Below, one piece after another: positions 1-8,646 of a stretch of DNA of 64,000 nucleotides. A program made the position numbers and the translations under genes. Origin of the DNA: Falsarthrobacter nasiphocae (lineage in GTDB: Bacteria; Actinomycetota; Actinomycetes; Actinomycetales; Micrococcaceae); NCBI RefSeq assembly GCF_031456275.1, contig NZ_JAVDUI010000001.1:434001-498000 (forward strand), written 5' to 3'. Below the pieces are notes generated by a model. The model was given only the letters and a program-made list of their open reading frames with translations, was not told the origin of the DNA and did not search any database. Positions within the stretch are counted from its first letter, which is position 1. Each line of letters starts with the position of its first letter.

Positions 1-617
1 GCGAGGTCCTCGGCTTGGCGGCGCGCCTCGGCCCACGTCCGGGCGGGCGCGCCCCCGGTCAGGACGGCGAGCTCGGGGATGTTGGGCGTGACCAGGTCGG
101 CCAGCGGCACGAGACCCCGGACGGCGGCCTCGGCGTCGTCATCAAGGAGGCGGTCACCGCTCGAGGCGACCATGACCGGATCGAAGACCACAAGCGGGGG
201 CCTGACGTCGCTGAGCCAGCGCCGGACCGTCTCGACGGTGTCGGCCGAGCCGAGCATGCCGATTTTGACTGCGTCGATCTCGACGTCGTCCGACACGCTG
301 CACAGCTGCTCCTCGAGGAAGGACTGCGGCGGGGTGTGGACGCCGCGGACGCCCTGCGTGTTCTGCGCGACGAGCGCGGTCACGACGCCCATGCCGTACG
401 CCCCCATGGCGGCGAAGGACTTGAGATCCGCCTGGAGCCCAGCGCCGCCCGTGGGATCCGTTCCGGCAATGCTCAGGACGCGGGGCACCCGGTCAGTTGC
501 GGCGGCCAGGGCCCGTGCCAGGTCCGTCTCGCGGGCGAGAGCCTGGGGCGTGTCCCCCGGGCGCGCGTCTGCGGAAGCTGGCGCGGCGGCCGGCGTGGTC
601 TCGTTGGTCTGGCTCAT
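1..617 (-). CDS. thiD: Hydroxymethylpyrimidine (phosphate) kinase ThiD, 5' part only
   Basis: Phosphorylates HMP and HMP-phosphate to HMP-pyrophosphate for thiamine synthesis in the cytoplasm. The gene begins with ATG at 617 and runs off the left edge, so only about the first 205 residues are present. They include the ribokinase-fold signature [20 protein letters not shown] near residue 49, the KIGMLG segment and [11 protein letters not shown], all typical of ThiD, and a late TPNIPEL motif. The N-terminal 45 residues are Ala-rich and probably unstructured. The start overlaps the thiM stop by 4 bp (ATGA), so the two are translationally coupled and share the TPP riboswitch upstream of thiM. Family assignment is firm; whether a C-terminal thiE or TenA fusion exists cannot be seen. 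Confidence 0.93.
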   Translation of the reverse strand, partial: MSQTNETTPAAAPASADARPGDTPQALARETDLARALAAATDRVPRVLSIAGTDPTGGAGLQADLKSFAAMGAYGMGVVTALVAQNTQGVRGVHTPPQSFLEEQLCSVSDDVEIDAVKIGMLGSADTVETVRRWLSDVRPPLVVFDPVMVASSGDRLLDDDAEAAVRGLVPLADLVTPNIPELAVLTGGAPARTWAEARRQAEDL

Positions 618-1534
618 GCCGTCACCTCCGTGATGCGGTTGTTCAGGTCCTCCGGGGTCACGCGGGCGAGCTCGTCGATGAACCGCATCGCGAACGAGCC
701 CGGCCCCTCGCTCGCTGCCGCCGCCCGCTCCGACGCCACGGCATAGAGCGCCGAGGCAGCCGACGCCGCCTCGAGGGGGCCCGTGACCCCCGCGAACGCG
801 GCCATGACGGCGCCGAGCGAGCAGCCTCCGCCTGTCATGCGCGTCAGCAGCTCGCTTCCGCCGGTCACCGTGATGAGGCGCGTCCCATCGGTGATGAAGT
901 CAGTCTCCCCAGAGACGGCGACGACGAGGCCGCGGCGCTTGGCCAGCGCCCTCGCGGCCTCCAGGGCGTCCGCCGACTCCGCCGTGGCGTCGACACCGCG
1001 CCCGCCCTCTCCCTCCCCCGCCATGACGAGGATCTCGGAAGCGTTGCCGCGGATGATGGCCGGGCAGGCCTCGAGCAGCTCGAAGGCGAGGGCCGTGCGG
1101 ACTGGGAGCGCGCCGACCGCCACCGGGTCGAGCACCCAAGGCGTCTCCTGCTGGGCTGCTTCGAGGGCTGCCTCCCGCTGCTCGCGGGTCGGTGTGCCGA
1201 GGTTGACGAGGACGCCGTCAGCCATGGCCGCGAACCCGCCCGCCTCACCGGGGATGTCGCACATGGCTGGCGAGGCTCCGAGGGCGAGGAGGACGTTGGC
1301 CGTGTAGTTCGTGACCACGGCGTTCGTGATGCACTGCACGAGCGGGTGGCGCTGGCGCAGCGCGGTCAGGGCTCCAGCCGCGTCGATCGGGCCGGGCTGG
1401 GAGGGGTGGCCGGGCTGGGAGGCCGGACCGGGCTGGGAGGCCGGACCGGTCTGGGAGGCCGGACCGGTCTGGGCGGCCTCTGCGGGGTGGGCGGAGACAG
1501 CGCTCGCGCCGTTGGGAGGCTGTGGTGAAGCCAT
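614..1534 (-). CDS. thiM: Hydroxyethylthiazole kinase ThiM
   Basis: Phosphorylates 4-methyl-5-(2-hydroxyethyl)thiazole, the salvage route for the thiazole half of thiamine. The 306-residue product has the family core from about residue 55 ([22 protein letters not shown], then [11 protein letters not shown]) and the active-site loop [12 protein letters not shown] with the catalytic-type Cys at residue 238. The ATG at 1534 is preceded by a GAAGGG ribosome site 8 nt away, so the unusual N-terminal extension of about 50 residues appears to be translated; it contains tandem (Q[T/P]GPAS) repeats not found in the catalytic fold. First gene of a thiM-thiD operon under a TPP riboswitch. ThiD follows with a 4-bp overlap. 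Confidence 0.95.
   Translation of the reverse strand: MASPQPPNGASAVSAHPAEAAQTGPASQTGPASQPGPASQPGHPSQPGPIDAAGALTALRQRHPLVQCITNAVVTNYTANVLLALGASPAMCDIPGEAGGFAAMADGVLVNLGTPTREQREAALEAAQQETPWVLDPVAVGALPVRTALAFELLEACPAIIRGNASEILVMAGEGEGGRGVDATAESADALEAARALAKRRGLVVAVSGETDFITDGTRLITVTGGSELLTRMTGGGCSLGAVMAAFAGVTGPLEAASAASALYAVASERAAAASEGPGSFAMRFIDELARVTPEDLNNRITEVTA
1397..1468. repeat. 18-bp tandem repeat inside thiM
   Basis: Four copies of an 18-bp unit (1397, 1415, 1433, 1451), the last three nearly identical and followed by a partial fifth. On the minus strand the unit encodes the hexapeptide Q[T/P]GPAS. It lies in the non-catalytic N-terminus of ThiM, so copy-number change would stay in frame. 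Confidence 0.85.
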
Positions 1535-1537
1535 GGG

Positions 1538-1622
1538 ACATCCCTTCGCTAGTTCTACCTAGATCAGGTTCGACGGGTCTGCTCTCAGCCAGCGGCGGAT
1601 CGGCGCGCTGGCACCCCGTGTC
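1538..1622 (-). promoter_or_regulatory. TPP (THI-box) riboswitch upstream of thiM
   Basis: Read on the minus strand, this segment carries the conserved TPP aptamer blocks in order: GGGGTGCC, then GGCTGAGA, an ACCC tract, GAACCTGATC and GGTAGAACTAGCGAAGGGA. Its 3' end contains the GAAGGG used as the thiM ribosome site, so ligand binding would plausibly hide that site and repress translation of thiM and thiD when thiamine pyrophosphate is plentiful. Confidence 0.95.
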
Positions 1623-1631
1623 ACTTTTCTC

Positions 1632-1637
1632 AGGTTA
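1632..1637 (-). promoter_or_regulatory. Probable -10 box of thiMD leader
   Basis: TAACCT on the minus strand lies about 10 nt before the first TPP-aptamer block, the spacing expected if transcription begins just ahead of the riboswitch. No convincing -35 is visible. Confidence 0.4.
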
Positions 1638-1795
1638 GCACCGGGGCCGTGACCGCCGAGGCGCGCGATACCATTCAGATCAGAAGGCGCAGGCCCGGAT
1701 GACCACCCCGCGGAGCGAACCCTGCACCGCCCCGTGATCGTTGCGTCCGCGCCTCCACCCCGGAGTCCGGTCGCAAGCGTGTCAAGGAATGGTCG

Positions 1796-2206
1796 ATGGG
1801 CATCTTCTCCCCTCTGCACACCCACCTCACGAATCCGCACATTGTTGCCGTGATCAAACCCCACTACTGGCGGCTTGGCACCTATTCTCCGGAGGTGGAG
1901 CGTGCCCGGCCGGCCGTCGTCGCCGCGGGAACACAAGAGCTCTTCGACGAGCCCGTGATGCTCTTCTGCGGAAGCAGCAAGTCCGCTGCCTTTTTCCTCG
2001 CAGACCGCGTCATCCTTGTCCAGGCTGGCCTGGTGGGCTCGCGGACGCGCGAGCTCCGCTACGACCGCGTCCAGGTGGTGAGAACGAAGCAGGGAGCGCT
2101 CACCGGCGAGGTGGTGGCCGAGTACGCGGGCGGCGAGGTGAGAATCAGGATGCCGGCGAGCAAGGTCCAGGAGGCAGCGCGACTCTTGCGCTCGAAGGCC
2201 GGCTGA
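1796..2206 (+). CDS. Small PH-like domain protein (bacterial PH)
   Basis: A 136-residue protein starting with ATG after an AAGGA site 7 nt upstream. The body (HIVAVIKPHYWRLGTY; VMLFCGSSKSAAFFLADRVILVQ; LRYDRVQVVRTKQG; GEVRIRMPASKVQEAARLL) reads as alternating beta strands with a C-terminal helix, the pattern of short bacterial PH (bPH) domains. I see no signal peptide or membrane segment. Function is unknown; bPH proteins are often adaptor-like. It stands alone between the riboswitch promoter region and a strong terminator. The assignment is by fold pattern, not by a diagnostic motif. Confidence 0.75.
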   Translation: MGIFSPLHTHLTNPHIVAVIKPHYWRLGTYSPEVERARPAVVAAGTQELFDEPVMLFCGSSKSAAFFLADRVILVQAGLVGSRTRELRYDRVQVVRTKQGALTGEVVAEYAGGEVRIRMPASKVQEAARLLRSKAG

Positions 2207-2230
2207 GGGACGCGGTGCGAGCCCGCATGC

Positions 2231-2270
2231 GGGAAGCCCCCGGAACCAAACCTGGTTCCGGGGGCTTCCC
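2231..2270. terminator. Strong bidirectional hairpin terminator
   Basis: A perfect 18-bp inverted repeat with a 4-nt loop (arms 2231-2248 and 2253-2270), followed on the plus strand by GTGTTTCTT. It separates the plus-strand PH-domain gene from the convergent tRNA gene and can stop transcription from both sides. Confidence 0.9.
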
Positions 2271-2281
2271 GTGTTTCTTAG

Positions 2282-2355
2282 TGGCGGGGGCAAGATTTGA
2301 ACTTGCGACCTCCGGGTTATGAGCCCGGCGAGCTACCGAACTGCTCCACCCCGCG
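2282..2355 (-). tRNA. Initiator tRNA-fMet (CAT)
   Basis: The minus strand folds into a complete cloverleaf of 74 nt without an encoded CCA. The anticodon loop is CTCATAA. Initiator hallmarks are visible: the first base C cannot pair with position 72, the anticodon stem ends in three consecutive G:C pairs (GGG/CCC), and the D stem has A11:U24. It is followed by the hairpin terminator and preceded by its own promoter. An isolated single tRNA gene, not part of a cluster. Confidence 0.97.
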
Positions 2356-2367
2356 TCAACAAACTCA

Positions 2368-2396
2368 ACGTTACGCGAGTGCGACATCTTTGGCAA
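2368..2396 (-). promoter_or_regulatory. Promoter of the initiator tRNA
   Basis: On the minus strand a -35 TTGCCA (2396-2391) is separated by exactly 17 nt from a -10 TAACGT (2373-2368), 12 nt before the mature 5' end of the tRNA. This is one of the best two-box sigma-70-like promoters in the window. Confidence 0.8.
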
Positions 2397-2443
2397 ATCG
2401 AAGGGGGCCTCTGAGGTCGACGTCACACGCGGGGTGGGTCAGG

Positions 2444-5329
2444 CTACTTGGTGTTTGCCGCCTTCTCCTCGGCGGCGATGGCTGCGGCCAGGGCCTTCTT
2501 GAGGTCCTCCTGGGCCGTCCCGTAGGCCGCGAAGTCGCCCTTGGCGAGCGCGTCCTGGCCGCGCTTCATCGCCTCGCTCGCGCTGGAGAGCGCCTGGCGC
2601 AGCTCGTCTGAGGCGGGCTTGGAGGCGTTCGGCTTCGTCGTGTCCTTGTCAGCAGGCGTGCTGGTGGACCCCGTTCCGCTCTTCGCCGCGTATCCCTTGA
2701 AGATCTGGTCGAGCGCCTCGTCAAGCGTGGGTGCGAACCCGACCTCTTCTCCGAAGTTCACGAGGACTCGGCGCAGGGTCGGCATCTTGATGCCCTCCTT
2801 CGCCTGGACGTAGACGGGCTGCACGTAGAGAATGCCGTCGCCAGCGGGCAGGGACAGCAGGTTGCCGTTGATGACCTGGGAGGCGCCCGAGCTGAGCAGG
2901 TTGAGCTCCTTGCTCACGGTCGGGTTCGACGTGAAGCGCGTCTGCGCCTGACCCGGCCCTGGCACAACCGTGTCCCGCGGGAGCTCGAGCAGCGTCAGCC
3001 GCCCGTACCCCTCGGCCACCTTGCCCTGGGTCGAGCCGGCCTCACCGTTCGCGGAGAGGAAGCCGTACATGACGTCGCGCTGCTGCCCGCTTCGCAGGTT
3101 GCTCGAGATGAACGGGGTCGTCAGGGCGAAGGACGCCGCCGACTCGCCCGGCATCTTCAAGCTCATGTAGTAAGGCGGCTGGAGGGCCTTCGCCGACGAG
3201 GTCGGGTCGTTCGGCACAACCCAGGCGTCGTCGTTGTTGAAGAGACGATTGGCGTCCGTGACGTGATAGCGGCCGAGCATTTCACGCTGGACCTTGAACT
3301 GGTCCTGCGGATAGCGGACGTGAGACAGGAGGCCGCCGCTCATCTCGGAGCGGTCCCGGATCACGCCCGGGTAGATCCTCTTCCAGGCGCGCAGGATCGG
3401 GTCCTCGTCCCAGGAGTACAGGCGCACCGTGCCGTCGTAGGCGTCGACCGTCGCCTTGACGGAGTTGCGCATGTAGTTGGCCTTCTTGGCGGGCAGGGCC
3501 TCGCGGCGCCCGGCGCTCGTGTTCGTGTCGGTCGTCGCGGAGCTGAGCTCCGTCGGCGTGGAGTACGGGTACTTGTCAGAGACCGTGTAAGCGTCGACGA
3601 TCCACTGGACGCGCCCGTCGACGACGGCCGGATAGGCGTTGTCGTCCACCGTGAGGAACGGTGCGGCCGCGGCGACGCGCTCGCGCGGGTCCCGCTTGTA
3701 GAGGATCTGGGACTCCTTGTGGACCCCGTTGGAGAGCAGAATGTTCGTGGACCCGAACTTCAGCGCGTACGCGAGCCGGTTGACGGGGTTGTCCAGGCGG
3801 GGGCCGCCGTTGCCGCTGAAGCTCGTGCGGGACTCCTCCGCGGAGGCGTCCGTGTTCTGGGGGCGGTCGATCTCCTGGGGGGCCGAGCCCTCCGGCGCTC
3901 CGACGATCGAGTAGTCCGGTGACTTCTGCCCGAAGTAGATGCGGGGCTCGTACTCCCCGAGCTTGCCGGACGTGGGGATGCCGGACTGCATGAACTCTGG
4001 CTTGCCGTCAGAAGAGACCTTCGAGCCGTACGCGGCGACAACGCCGTAGCCGTGCGTGTAGACGAGGTGCCGGTTGACCCATGAGTCCGGGGTGCCGTCG
4101 ACGTTGAGCTCTCGCACCGCGATGACAGTGTCCTGCGTCTTGCCGTCCAGGGCGTAGCGATCCACGTTGAGCTGCGCGGGGAACTGGTAGTACGGGCGGT
4201 ACTGCTGCAGCTGGGCGAAGGCATTCGAGACCACGTTGGGGTCCAGGAGGCGCACGTTGTTGAGCGAGGCCGCGTCCTTGCCGAGGGCCTCAGCGCTGGC
4301 CTTGGTCGTGGCGTCGTACTGCCTGACCTCCACCTTGTCGAGGCCGTACGCGGCGCGGGTCGCGTCAATGTTGTGCTTGATGAACGGGTTCTCCCTCGAC
4401 TGCGCGCTCGGCGTCACCACATACTGCTGGACGCCCCACGGCACGAGCACGCCCGCCACGAGTCCTGTCAGCGCGAGGGCTGCGAGCCCCACTGTGGGCA
4501 GGGAGGAGCGGCGCATCCGCGCCGAGACGAGGAAGACAAGGGCGACGACGACGCAGGCCGCCGCGAGGATGGCCATGCTCGGCATCCGGACGTTGGCGTC
4601 CGTGAAGAGCGCGCCAGCCCAGGCCCCGTTGGCCTCGTGCAGCACGCCGTACCGCCCCAGCCAGACCCTCACGCCCACGAGCACAAGAGTCACCGCCCCG
4701 GCCGCGAGGACCGCGCGCCGCGTTCCCCGGGCCACGAACAGGCCCTCGGGCCGGGCCGCGATGTGCCCGGACATCCAGGCGAAGTACACGAGCGCCGCAA
4801 GGACGAGGAGCGAGGAAGCAAGCGCGAGCGTGGCGAGGAACGTCAGGGCCGGCAGCACCATGACGTAGAACGAGACGTCGTGGCCGTAGATCGGGTCCGC
4901 GGCCCCGAAGCTCTCCGCCGTGAAGAGGAGAGCGAACGCCTGCCAGTTCTGGGCGCCGGCCAGCCCGGCCACGAAGCCAGCGAAGGCTGGCACTGCCCAG
5001 AGGAACGCGCGCCGGTACGGGCCCAAGAGGCGGTGGTACTGGCGGACGGCCTCGCTCGCGAACCGCGACGGCTCAAGCGCAAGGCGGCGGCGCAGGACAA
5101 GGTGGAGCGGGACGGCGACGATGAGGAAGGCCGCCGCGAACCCCAGCGCAGAGAATCCGGCGTTCCGCCAGAAGACGCCGCCGTAGCCAAGCTGGTTGTA
5201 CCAGAGGACGTCCGTGTACATCTCGAGAAGGAGCCGCGCTCCCAGCAGCACCGCCACGAGCAGGCTCACGAGCCGCACGGTGCGTGTGGCTCTGGGCGGG
5301 CGGGGGGCTGTGGGGCGAGCGGTCATCAT
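2444..5329 (-). CDS. UPF0182 family large membrane protein
   Basis: A 961-residue integral membrane protein of the conserved actinobacterial UPF0182 (COG1615) family. About seven hydrophobic helices lie in the first 305 residues (for example near 17-37, 57-81, 105-130, 155-185, 205-225, 250-270 and 276-300), followed by a long, probably extracytoplasmic domain to about residue 865 and a low-complexity Lys/Ala/Glu-rich tail. The family function is not established. The start ATG has a GAGGAC-like site a few nt upstream. It lies 76 bp downstream of the PDZ protease gene on the same strand, a pairing also seen in mycobacteria (Rv3194c-Rv3193c, from memory), so co-transcription is likely. Confidence 0.93.
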   Translation of the reverse strand: MMTARPTAPRPPRATRTVRLVSLLVAVLLGARLLLEMYTDVLWYNQLGYGGVFWRNAGFSALGFAAAFLIVAVPLHLVLRRRLALEPSRFASEAVRQYHRLLGPYRRAFLWAVPAFAGFVAGLAGAQNWQAFALLFTAESFGAADPIYGHDVSFYVMVLPALTFLATLALASSLLVLAALVYFAWMSGHIAARPEGLFVARGTRRAVLAAGAVTLVLVGVRVWLGRYGVLHEANGAWAGALFTDANVRMPSMAILAAACVVVALVFLVSARMRRSSLPTVGLAALALTGLVAGVLVPWGVQQYVVTPSAQSRENPFIKHNIDATRAAYGLDKVEVRQYDATTKASAEALGKDAASLNNVRLLDPNVVSNAFAQLQQYRPYYQFPAQLNVDRYALDGKTQDTVIAVRELNVDGTPDSWVNRHLVYTHGYGVVAAYGSKVSSDGKPEFMQSGIPTSGKLGEYEPRIYFGQKSPDYSIVGAPEGSAPQEIDRPQNTDASAEESRTSFSGNGGPRLDNPVNRLAYALKFGSTNILLSNGVHKESQILYKRDPRERVAAAAPFLTVDDNAYPAVVDGRVQWIVDAYTVSDKYPYSTPTELSSATTDTNTSAGRREALPAKKANYMRNSVKATVDAYDGTVRLYSWDEDPILRAWKRIYPGVIRDRSEMSGGLLSHVRYPQDQFKVQREMLGRYHVTDANRLFNNDDAWVVPNDPTSSAKALQPPYYMSLKMPGESAASFALTTPFISSNLRSGQQRDVMYGFLSANGEAGSTQGKVAEGYGRLTLLELPRDTVVPGPGQAQTRFTSNPTVSKELNLLSSGASQVINGNLLSLPAGDGILYVQPVYVQAKEGIKMPTLRRVLVNFGEEVGFAPTLDEALDQIFKGYAAKSGTGSTSTPADKDTTKPNASKPASDELRQALSSASEAMKRGQDALAKGDFAAYGTAQEDLKKALAAAIAAEEKAANTK

Positions 5330-5405
5330 GTCCTCGTCAGATGGGCCTGGTGAGTCCGGTCACCCGCGCCGGCGGGTCACCGTTCTCAGACCATTCTCCC
5401 TGATC

Positions 5406-6479
5406 TCAGCCGCAGGTCGGTAGCGCCTGTGGATTGCTCTCCCTCGTCTCGCCGCGCCCGATGGCGGTCACGGCGGCGGCGGCCTGCTCCAGCGTGGCGA
5501 CCCGAACGACCTCCATGCCGGACGGCACGTGGCCCACGACATCCCCGCAGTTGGCGGCGGGCGCCAGGAAATACCGGGCCCCCGAGCGGGACGCGCCGAT
5601 CATCTTCTGCTGGATCCCGCCGATGGGCCCCACCTCCCCCGTCGCCTGGATCGTGCCCGTCCCGGCGATCGCATGGCCGTTGGTCTGGTCCCCCGGGGTG
5701 AGCTCCTCGAGCAGGCCGAGGGCGAACATCATGCCCGCGCTCGGGCCACCCACGTCCCGGAGGTTGAACGTCGGCGTGAACGGGAACGTGAAGTCGTTCT
5801 TCAGGTAGACCCCCAGGACCCAGCGCTGCTCTTGCTTGACCGGCTTGACCGTCAGCTCGCGCCGGGCCCCGTCCCTCAGGACGGTCAGCGCCACGGGCTT
5901 GCCCTCGGAGGCCTCCACGGCTTTGCGGAGCGCGACGACGTCAGCCACGGGGCCCCCACCCGCCGCGAGGATCTGGTCCCCGTCCTTGAGGACGCCAGCC
6001 GCCGGCGCGCCCTTGACGAGCGCCTGGACGACGAGCCTCTTCTGGTACGGGATCCCGAGGCGGGTGTACGCGGCGGCGACCGCGGCGTTCTGCGAGTTGG
6101 TCATCTCGAGGCGGCTCGTGTGCGCGATCTCCTCCGGCGTGGTGTCTCCGGGGAAGATCTCCCTCTCGGGGACGATCCGGCTGTCCCCGCGCAGCCAGGC
6201 CCCGAGGATGTCGAATCCGTGGACATCCTGGCCGGGCCCGCCCGTCAGGTAGACCGTGGTCATCGAGAGCGAGCCCGTGGCCGGGTACGTGGGCCGGCCG
6301 GCGACCTGGATGACGTCCTCCTTGAGGACGTCGTAGGTCGGCCCGGGCGACTCGATGACGTACGGATACGGGATGACGGCGCCGCCGAGGATGACGGCCA
6401 CGGCGCCGGCGCCGAGCACAACAGAGGCGGTCCGGCCCCTGCGGCGGCGCGGTTGAGGAGAGGGGGCCACGGTGGACAT
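5406..6479 (-). CDS. Membrane-anchored PDZ/Lon-like (S16) protease, YlbL family
   Basis: A 357-residue secreted or membrane-tethered serine protease. One N-terminal membrane helix (about residues 15-40, after an Arg-rich patch) is followed by a PDZ domain and a C-terminal Lon S16 proteolytic domain. The catalytic dyad is visible: Ser about 247 in GGPSAGM and Lys about 292 in QQKMIGA, 45 residues apart as in Lon. There is no AAA+ ATPase, as expected for YlbL-type proteins. I place the start at 6479 because a TAAAAT -10 box ends exactly 7 nt before it (leaderless pattern); ATG at 6488 or 6536 is possible but less likely. Divergent from the zincin-like gene. Confidence 0.92.
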   Translation of the reverse strand: MSTVAPSPQPRRRRGRTASVVLGAGAVAVILGGAVIPYPYVIESPGPTYDVLKEDVIQVAGRPTYPATGSLSMTTVYLTGGPGQDVHGFDILGAWLRGDSRIVPEREIFPGDTTPEEIAHTSRLEMTNSQNAAVAAAYTRLGIPYQKRLVVQALVKGAPAAGVLKDGDQILAAGGGPVADVVALRKAVEASEGKPVALTVLRDGARRELTVKPVKQEQRWVLGVYLKNDFTFPFTPTFNLRDVGGPSAGMMFALGLLEELTPGDQTNGHAIAGTGTIQATGEVGPIGGIQQKMIGASRSGARYFLAPAANCGDVVGHVPSGMEVVRVATLEQAAAAVTAIGRGETRESNPQALPTCG

Positions 6480-6486
6480 GAGCGTC

Positions 6487-6492
6487 ATTTTA
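6487..6492 (-). promoter_or_regulatory. -10 box of the PDZ protease gene
   Basis: TAAAAT on the minus strand is followed by 7 nt (GACGCTC) and then ATG at 6479. This is close to consensus and predicts a transcript that starts at or next to the start codon. Confidence 0.6.
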
Positions 6493-6598
6493 TCCCGTTC
6501 GCTCTCAACGAGACACGGCGGCTTCACGGGCCGCACACAGAGGAGTTTCGTAACGTGGCATCAACGGTTGCCCTCACGAGACGCGAAGGACGGACACC

Positions 6599-8086
6599 AT
6601 GGCCAGCACACCCGAGAACTGGGACGCCGCGGACCCCTCAGGCGGGGACTCGCCGTCCTTCGAGGAGATCGCGCGCGCCCTTCAGGGGATCATGAGCGGC
6701 CAGGGGGACGCGGACCCGGAGGTGCTGCGCTCCCTGGGGCTCCCCACGGACCCCGCCGTCCTCAGGGGCATGATGCAGCAGGCCCAGTCCATGTTCACAT
6801 CGGCCGCCGACCCGGAGTCCTCATGGGCGCAGGCACGCGAGACGGCCCGCTCCCTCGCCGCCGGCACCGGGGGCGCCGAGGCCGCGGCGAGCGACGCCGA
6901 GCGGTCCGGCGTCGACCAGGCATTCAGGCTCGCGAGCCTCTGGCTCGACGAGACGACAGCGTTCGAGTCCCTCCCCGTCCAGCCGCGCGTCTACACGAGG
7001 ACGCAGTGGGTCGAGGCGTCCTTCGGCACGTTCCGCGAGATGACCGCGCCCATCGCCGCGTCCGTGTCCGCTGCCATGAAGTCCGCCTTCGAGACGCAGG
7101 CGCCGCCGGAGATGGCCGCGATGATCAGCGGGGCGAGCGCCATGCTCGACGGCGTGGGCCAGTCCCTCTTCGCCCTCCAGCTCGGCCAGGCCGTGGGCAC
7201 CCTCGCGGGCTCCGTGCTCTCCACCGGAGACGTGGGCGTGCCCCTCGTCAAGGGCTCCCTGGGGCTCGTGCCTCGGAACGTCGCCGCGTTCGCGGAGGGC
7301 TTCGACCTCAGCGCCGACGAGATCAACATCTACCTCGCCCTCCGCGAGGAAGCCCACGCCCGCCTCTTCCACCGCGCCCCCTGGCTGCGCGCGCACGTCC
7401 TCCGGGCTGTGGCCGACTTCGCCGCCGGCATCGAGATCGACCCGAGCCGCATGGAAGAGGTCGCCCGGCAGATCGACCCGTCCGCCCCCGGCTCCTTCGA
7501 GGAGGCCCTGGGCGAGGGGCTCTTCCAGCCGGCCACCACCCCCGCGCAGGCGGAGGCCCTGACCCGCCTCGAGACGCTCCTCGCGCTCATCGAGGGCTGG
7601 GTGGACGTCGTCGTCAACGCCTCGGCGGCCCGCCTGCCGTCCGCCGCCATGCTCGCCGAGACCATCCGCCGCCGCCGCGTCACCCAAGGGCCCACGGAGC
7701 AGGCCTTCGCGGGCCTCGTCGGCCTCGAGCTGCGCCCGCGCCGCCTCCGGGACGCCGCGGCGCTCTTCCACTTCATCGAGGCCGAGGGCGGCAGCGAGGC
7801 CCGCGACGCCGTCTGGGCCCACCCCGACCTCCTGCCCTCCCCCGCGGACCTCGACGACCCCGCCGGCTACACCTCGCGGCAGCGCGAGCGGGCGGCGGCG
7901 GACGCGGACGTCGACGCGGAGCTGGAGAAGCTCCTCTCCGGCGGGTATGACACCGCGCCTGACGGCCAGGACGGCCCTGGCGGGCGTGGGGGCGACGACG
8001 CGCCTGGCGGCTCCGCTGGCCCGCGCGGGGACGAGGAGTCGCCCGGCAGCGGTGAGAAGCCCGCCGAGGACGGGCCCCGCCCCTAG
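6599..8086 (+). CDS. Zincin-like putative hydrolase (TIGR03624/DUF2342 family)
   Basis: A 495-residue soluble protein of the actinobacterial zincin-like family annotated as zinc-dependent metalloprotease or putative hydrolase. The core spans about residues 60-430; conserved blocks include RVYTRTQWVEAS, GQAVGTLAGSVLSTGD and the helix LREEAHARLFHRAPWLR. That helix occupies the metal-site position but lacks a full HExxH, as I recall for this subfamily, so proteolytic activity is uncertain. The C-terminus is an acidic, Gly-rich tail. The ATG has a GAAGGA site. Its stop overlaps the stop of the convergent YgjP-type gene by 3 bp. The same neighbour pair (PDZ protease divergent from this protein) occurs in mycobacteria. 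Confidence 0.85.
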   Translation: MASTPENWDAADPSGGDSPSFEEIARALQGIMSGQGDADPEVLRSLGLPTDPAVLRGMMQQAQSMFTSAADPESSWAQARETARSLAAGTGGAEAAASDAERSGVDQAFRLASLWLDETTAFESLPVQPRVYTRTQWVEASFGTFREMTAPIAASVSAAMKSAFETQAPPEMAAMISGASAMLDGVGQSLFALQLGQAVGTLAGSVLSTGDVGVPLVKGSLGLVPRNVAAFAEGFDLSADEINIYLALREEAHARLFHRAPWLRAHVLRAVADFAAGIEIDPSRMEEVARQIDPSAPGSFEEALGEGLFQPATTPAQAEALTRLETLLALIEGWVDVVVNASAARLPSAAMLAETIRRRRVTQGPTEQAFAGLVGLELRPRRLRDAAALFHFIEAEGGSEARDAVWAHPDLLPSPADLDDPAGYTSRQRERAAADADVDAELEKLLSGGYDTAPDGQDGPGGRGGDDAPGGSAGPRGDEESPGSGEKPAEDGPRP

Positions 8087-8646
8087 TCGGCGGCCCCTCC
8101 CGCGCCCGCGCGCAGGCCGTACTCGACCCCGCTGAGATAGACGCGCGCCTCGTCCGTGCGCGGATACCGGCGGCACAGGGCGCGGAAGGCCGGGCCGTGG
8201 TTCGGCTCAATGAGGTGCGCCAGCTCGTGCACCAGGACGGCATCCACGACCCACCCCGGCATGCCCGCGAGGATGTGAGAGAGACGGATCGTGCGCGCCT
8301 GGACCGAGGCCGAGCCCCAGCGGGTCCGCTGATTCGTCACCCAGCGCACGGACGCTGGCGGCTCCAACCCCGGAAAATGGGCGTCGATGAGGCGGCGGGC
8401 GCGTTCCGCCAGGCCGTCGTCGTCCTCTGACCGCGACTCACGGCGCGCCACGAGCCGCTCCACCAGGTCCCGGAAGACCTCCCCCTCCCCCCGGGAGCGG
8501 CGGGCCGGGGCGAGAATGACAAGCTCCTCGCCCTCCCAGCGCGCACTCACCGTCTTGACCCGGCGGGCAGAGCGGCGGACCAAGACCTCCCGCGGCCCGG
8601 CCAGCGTCCGGACCTCAACCCGCTCCTCGAACGAGCCCGGCGTCAC
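8083..8646 (-). CDS. YgjP-like metal-dependent hydrolase (DUF45/WLM type)
   Basis: A 187-residue protein whose C-terminal half carries the zinc-binding HELAHL motif followed by NHGPAFRALCRRYPR, as in YgjP/DUF45 and SprT-like metallopeptidases; the third His ligand is in NHGPAF. The preceding VRWVTNQRTRWGSAS block is also characteristic. The biological substrate is unknown. Start is GTG at 8646, overlapping the uvrD2 stop by 4 bp (GTGA), so it is the last gene of the nudC-uvrD2 operon. A longer minus-strand reading upstream of 8646 lies wholly inside uvrD2 and is not part of the gene. Confidence 0.88.
   Translation of the reverse strand: MTPGSFEERVEVRTLAGPREVLVRRSARRVKTVSARWEGEELVILAPARRSRGEGEVFRDLVERLVARRESRSEDDDGLAERARRLIDAHFPGLEPPASVRWVTNQRTRWGSASVQARTIRLSHILAGMPGWVVDAVLVHELAHLIEPNHGPAFRALCRRYPRTDEARVYLSGVEYGLRAGAGGAAD

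Noticed and set aside
2145-2611. Reading frames on both strands across the tRNA (plus-strand product begins MNLRPPGYEPGELPN).
   Set aside because: These are translations of the initiator tRNA and its flanks; such peptides are a classic database artefact of tRNA genes.
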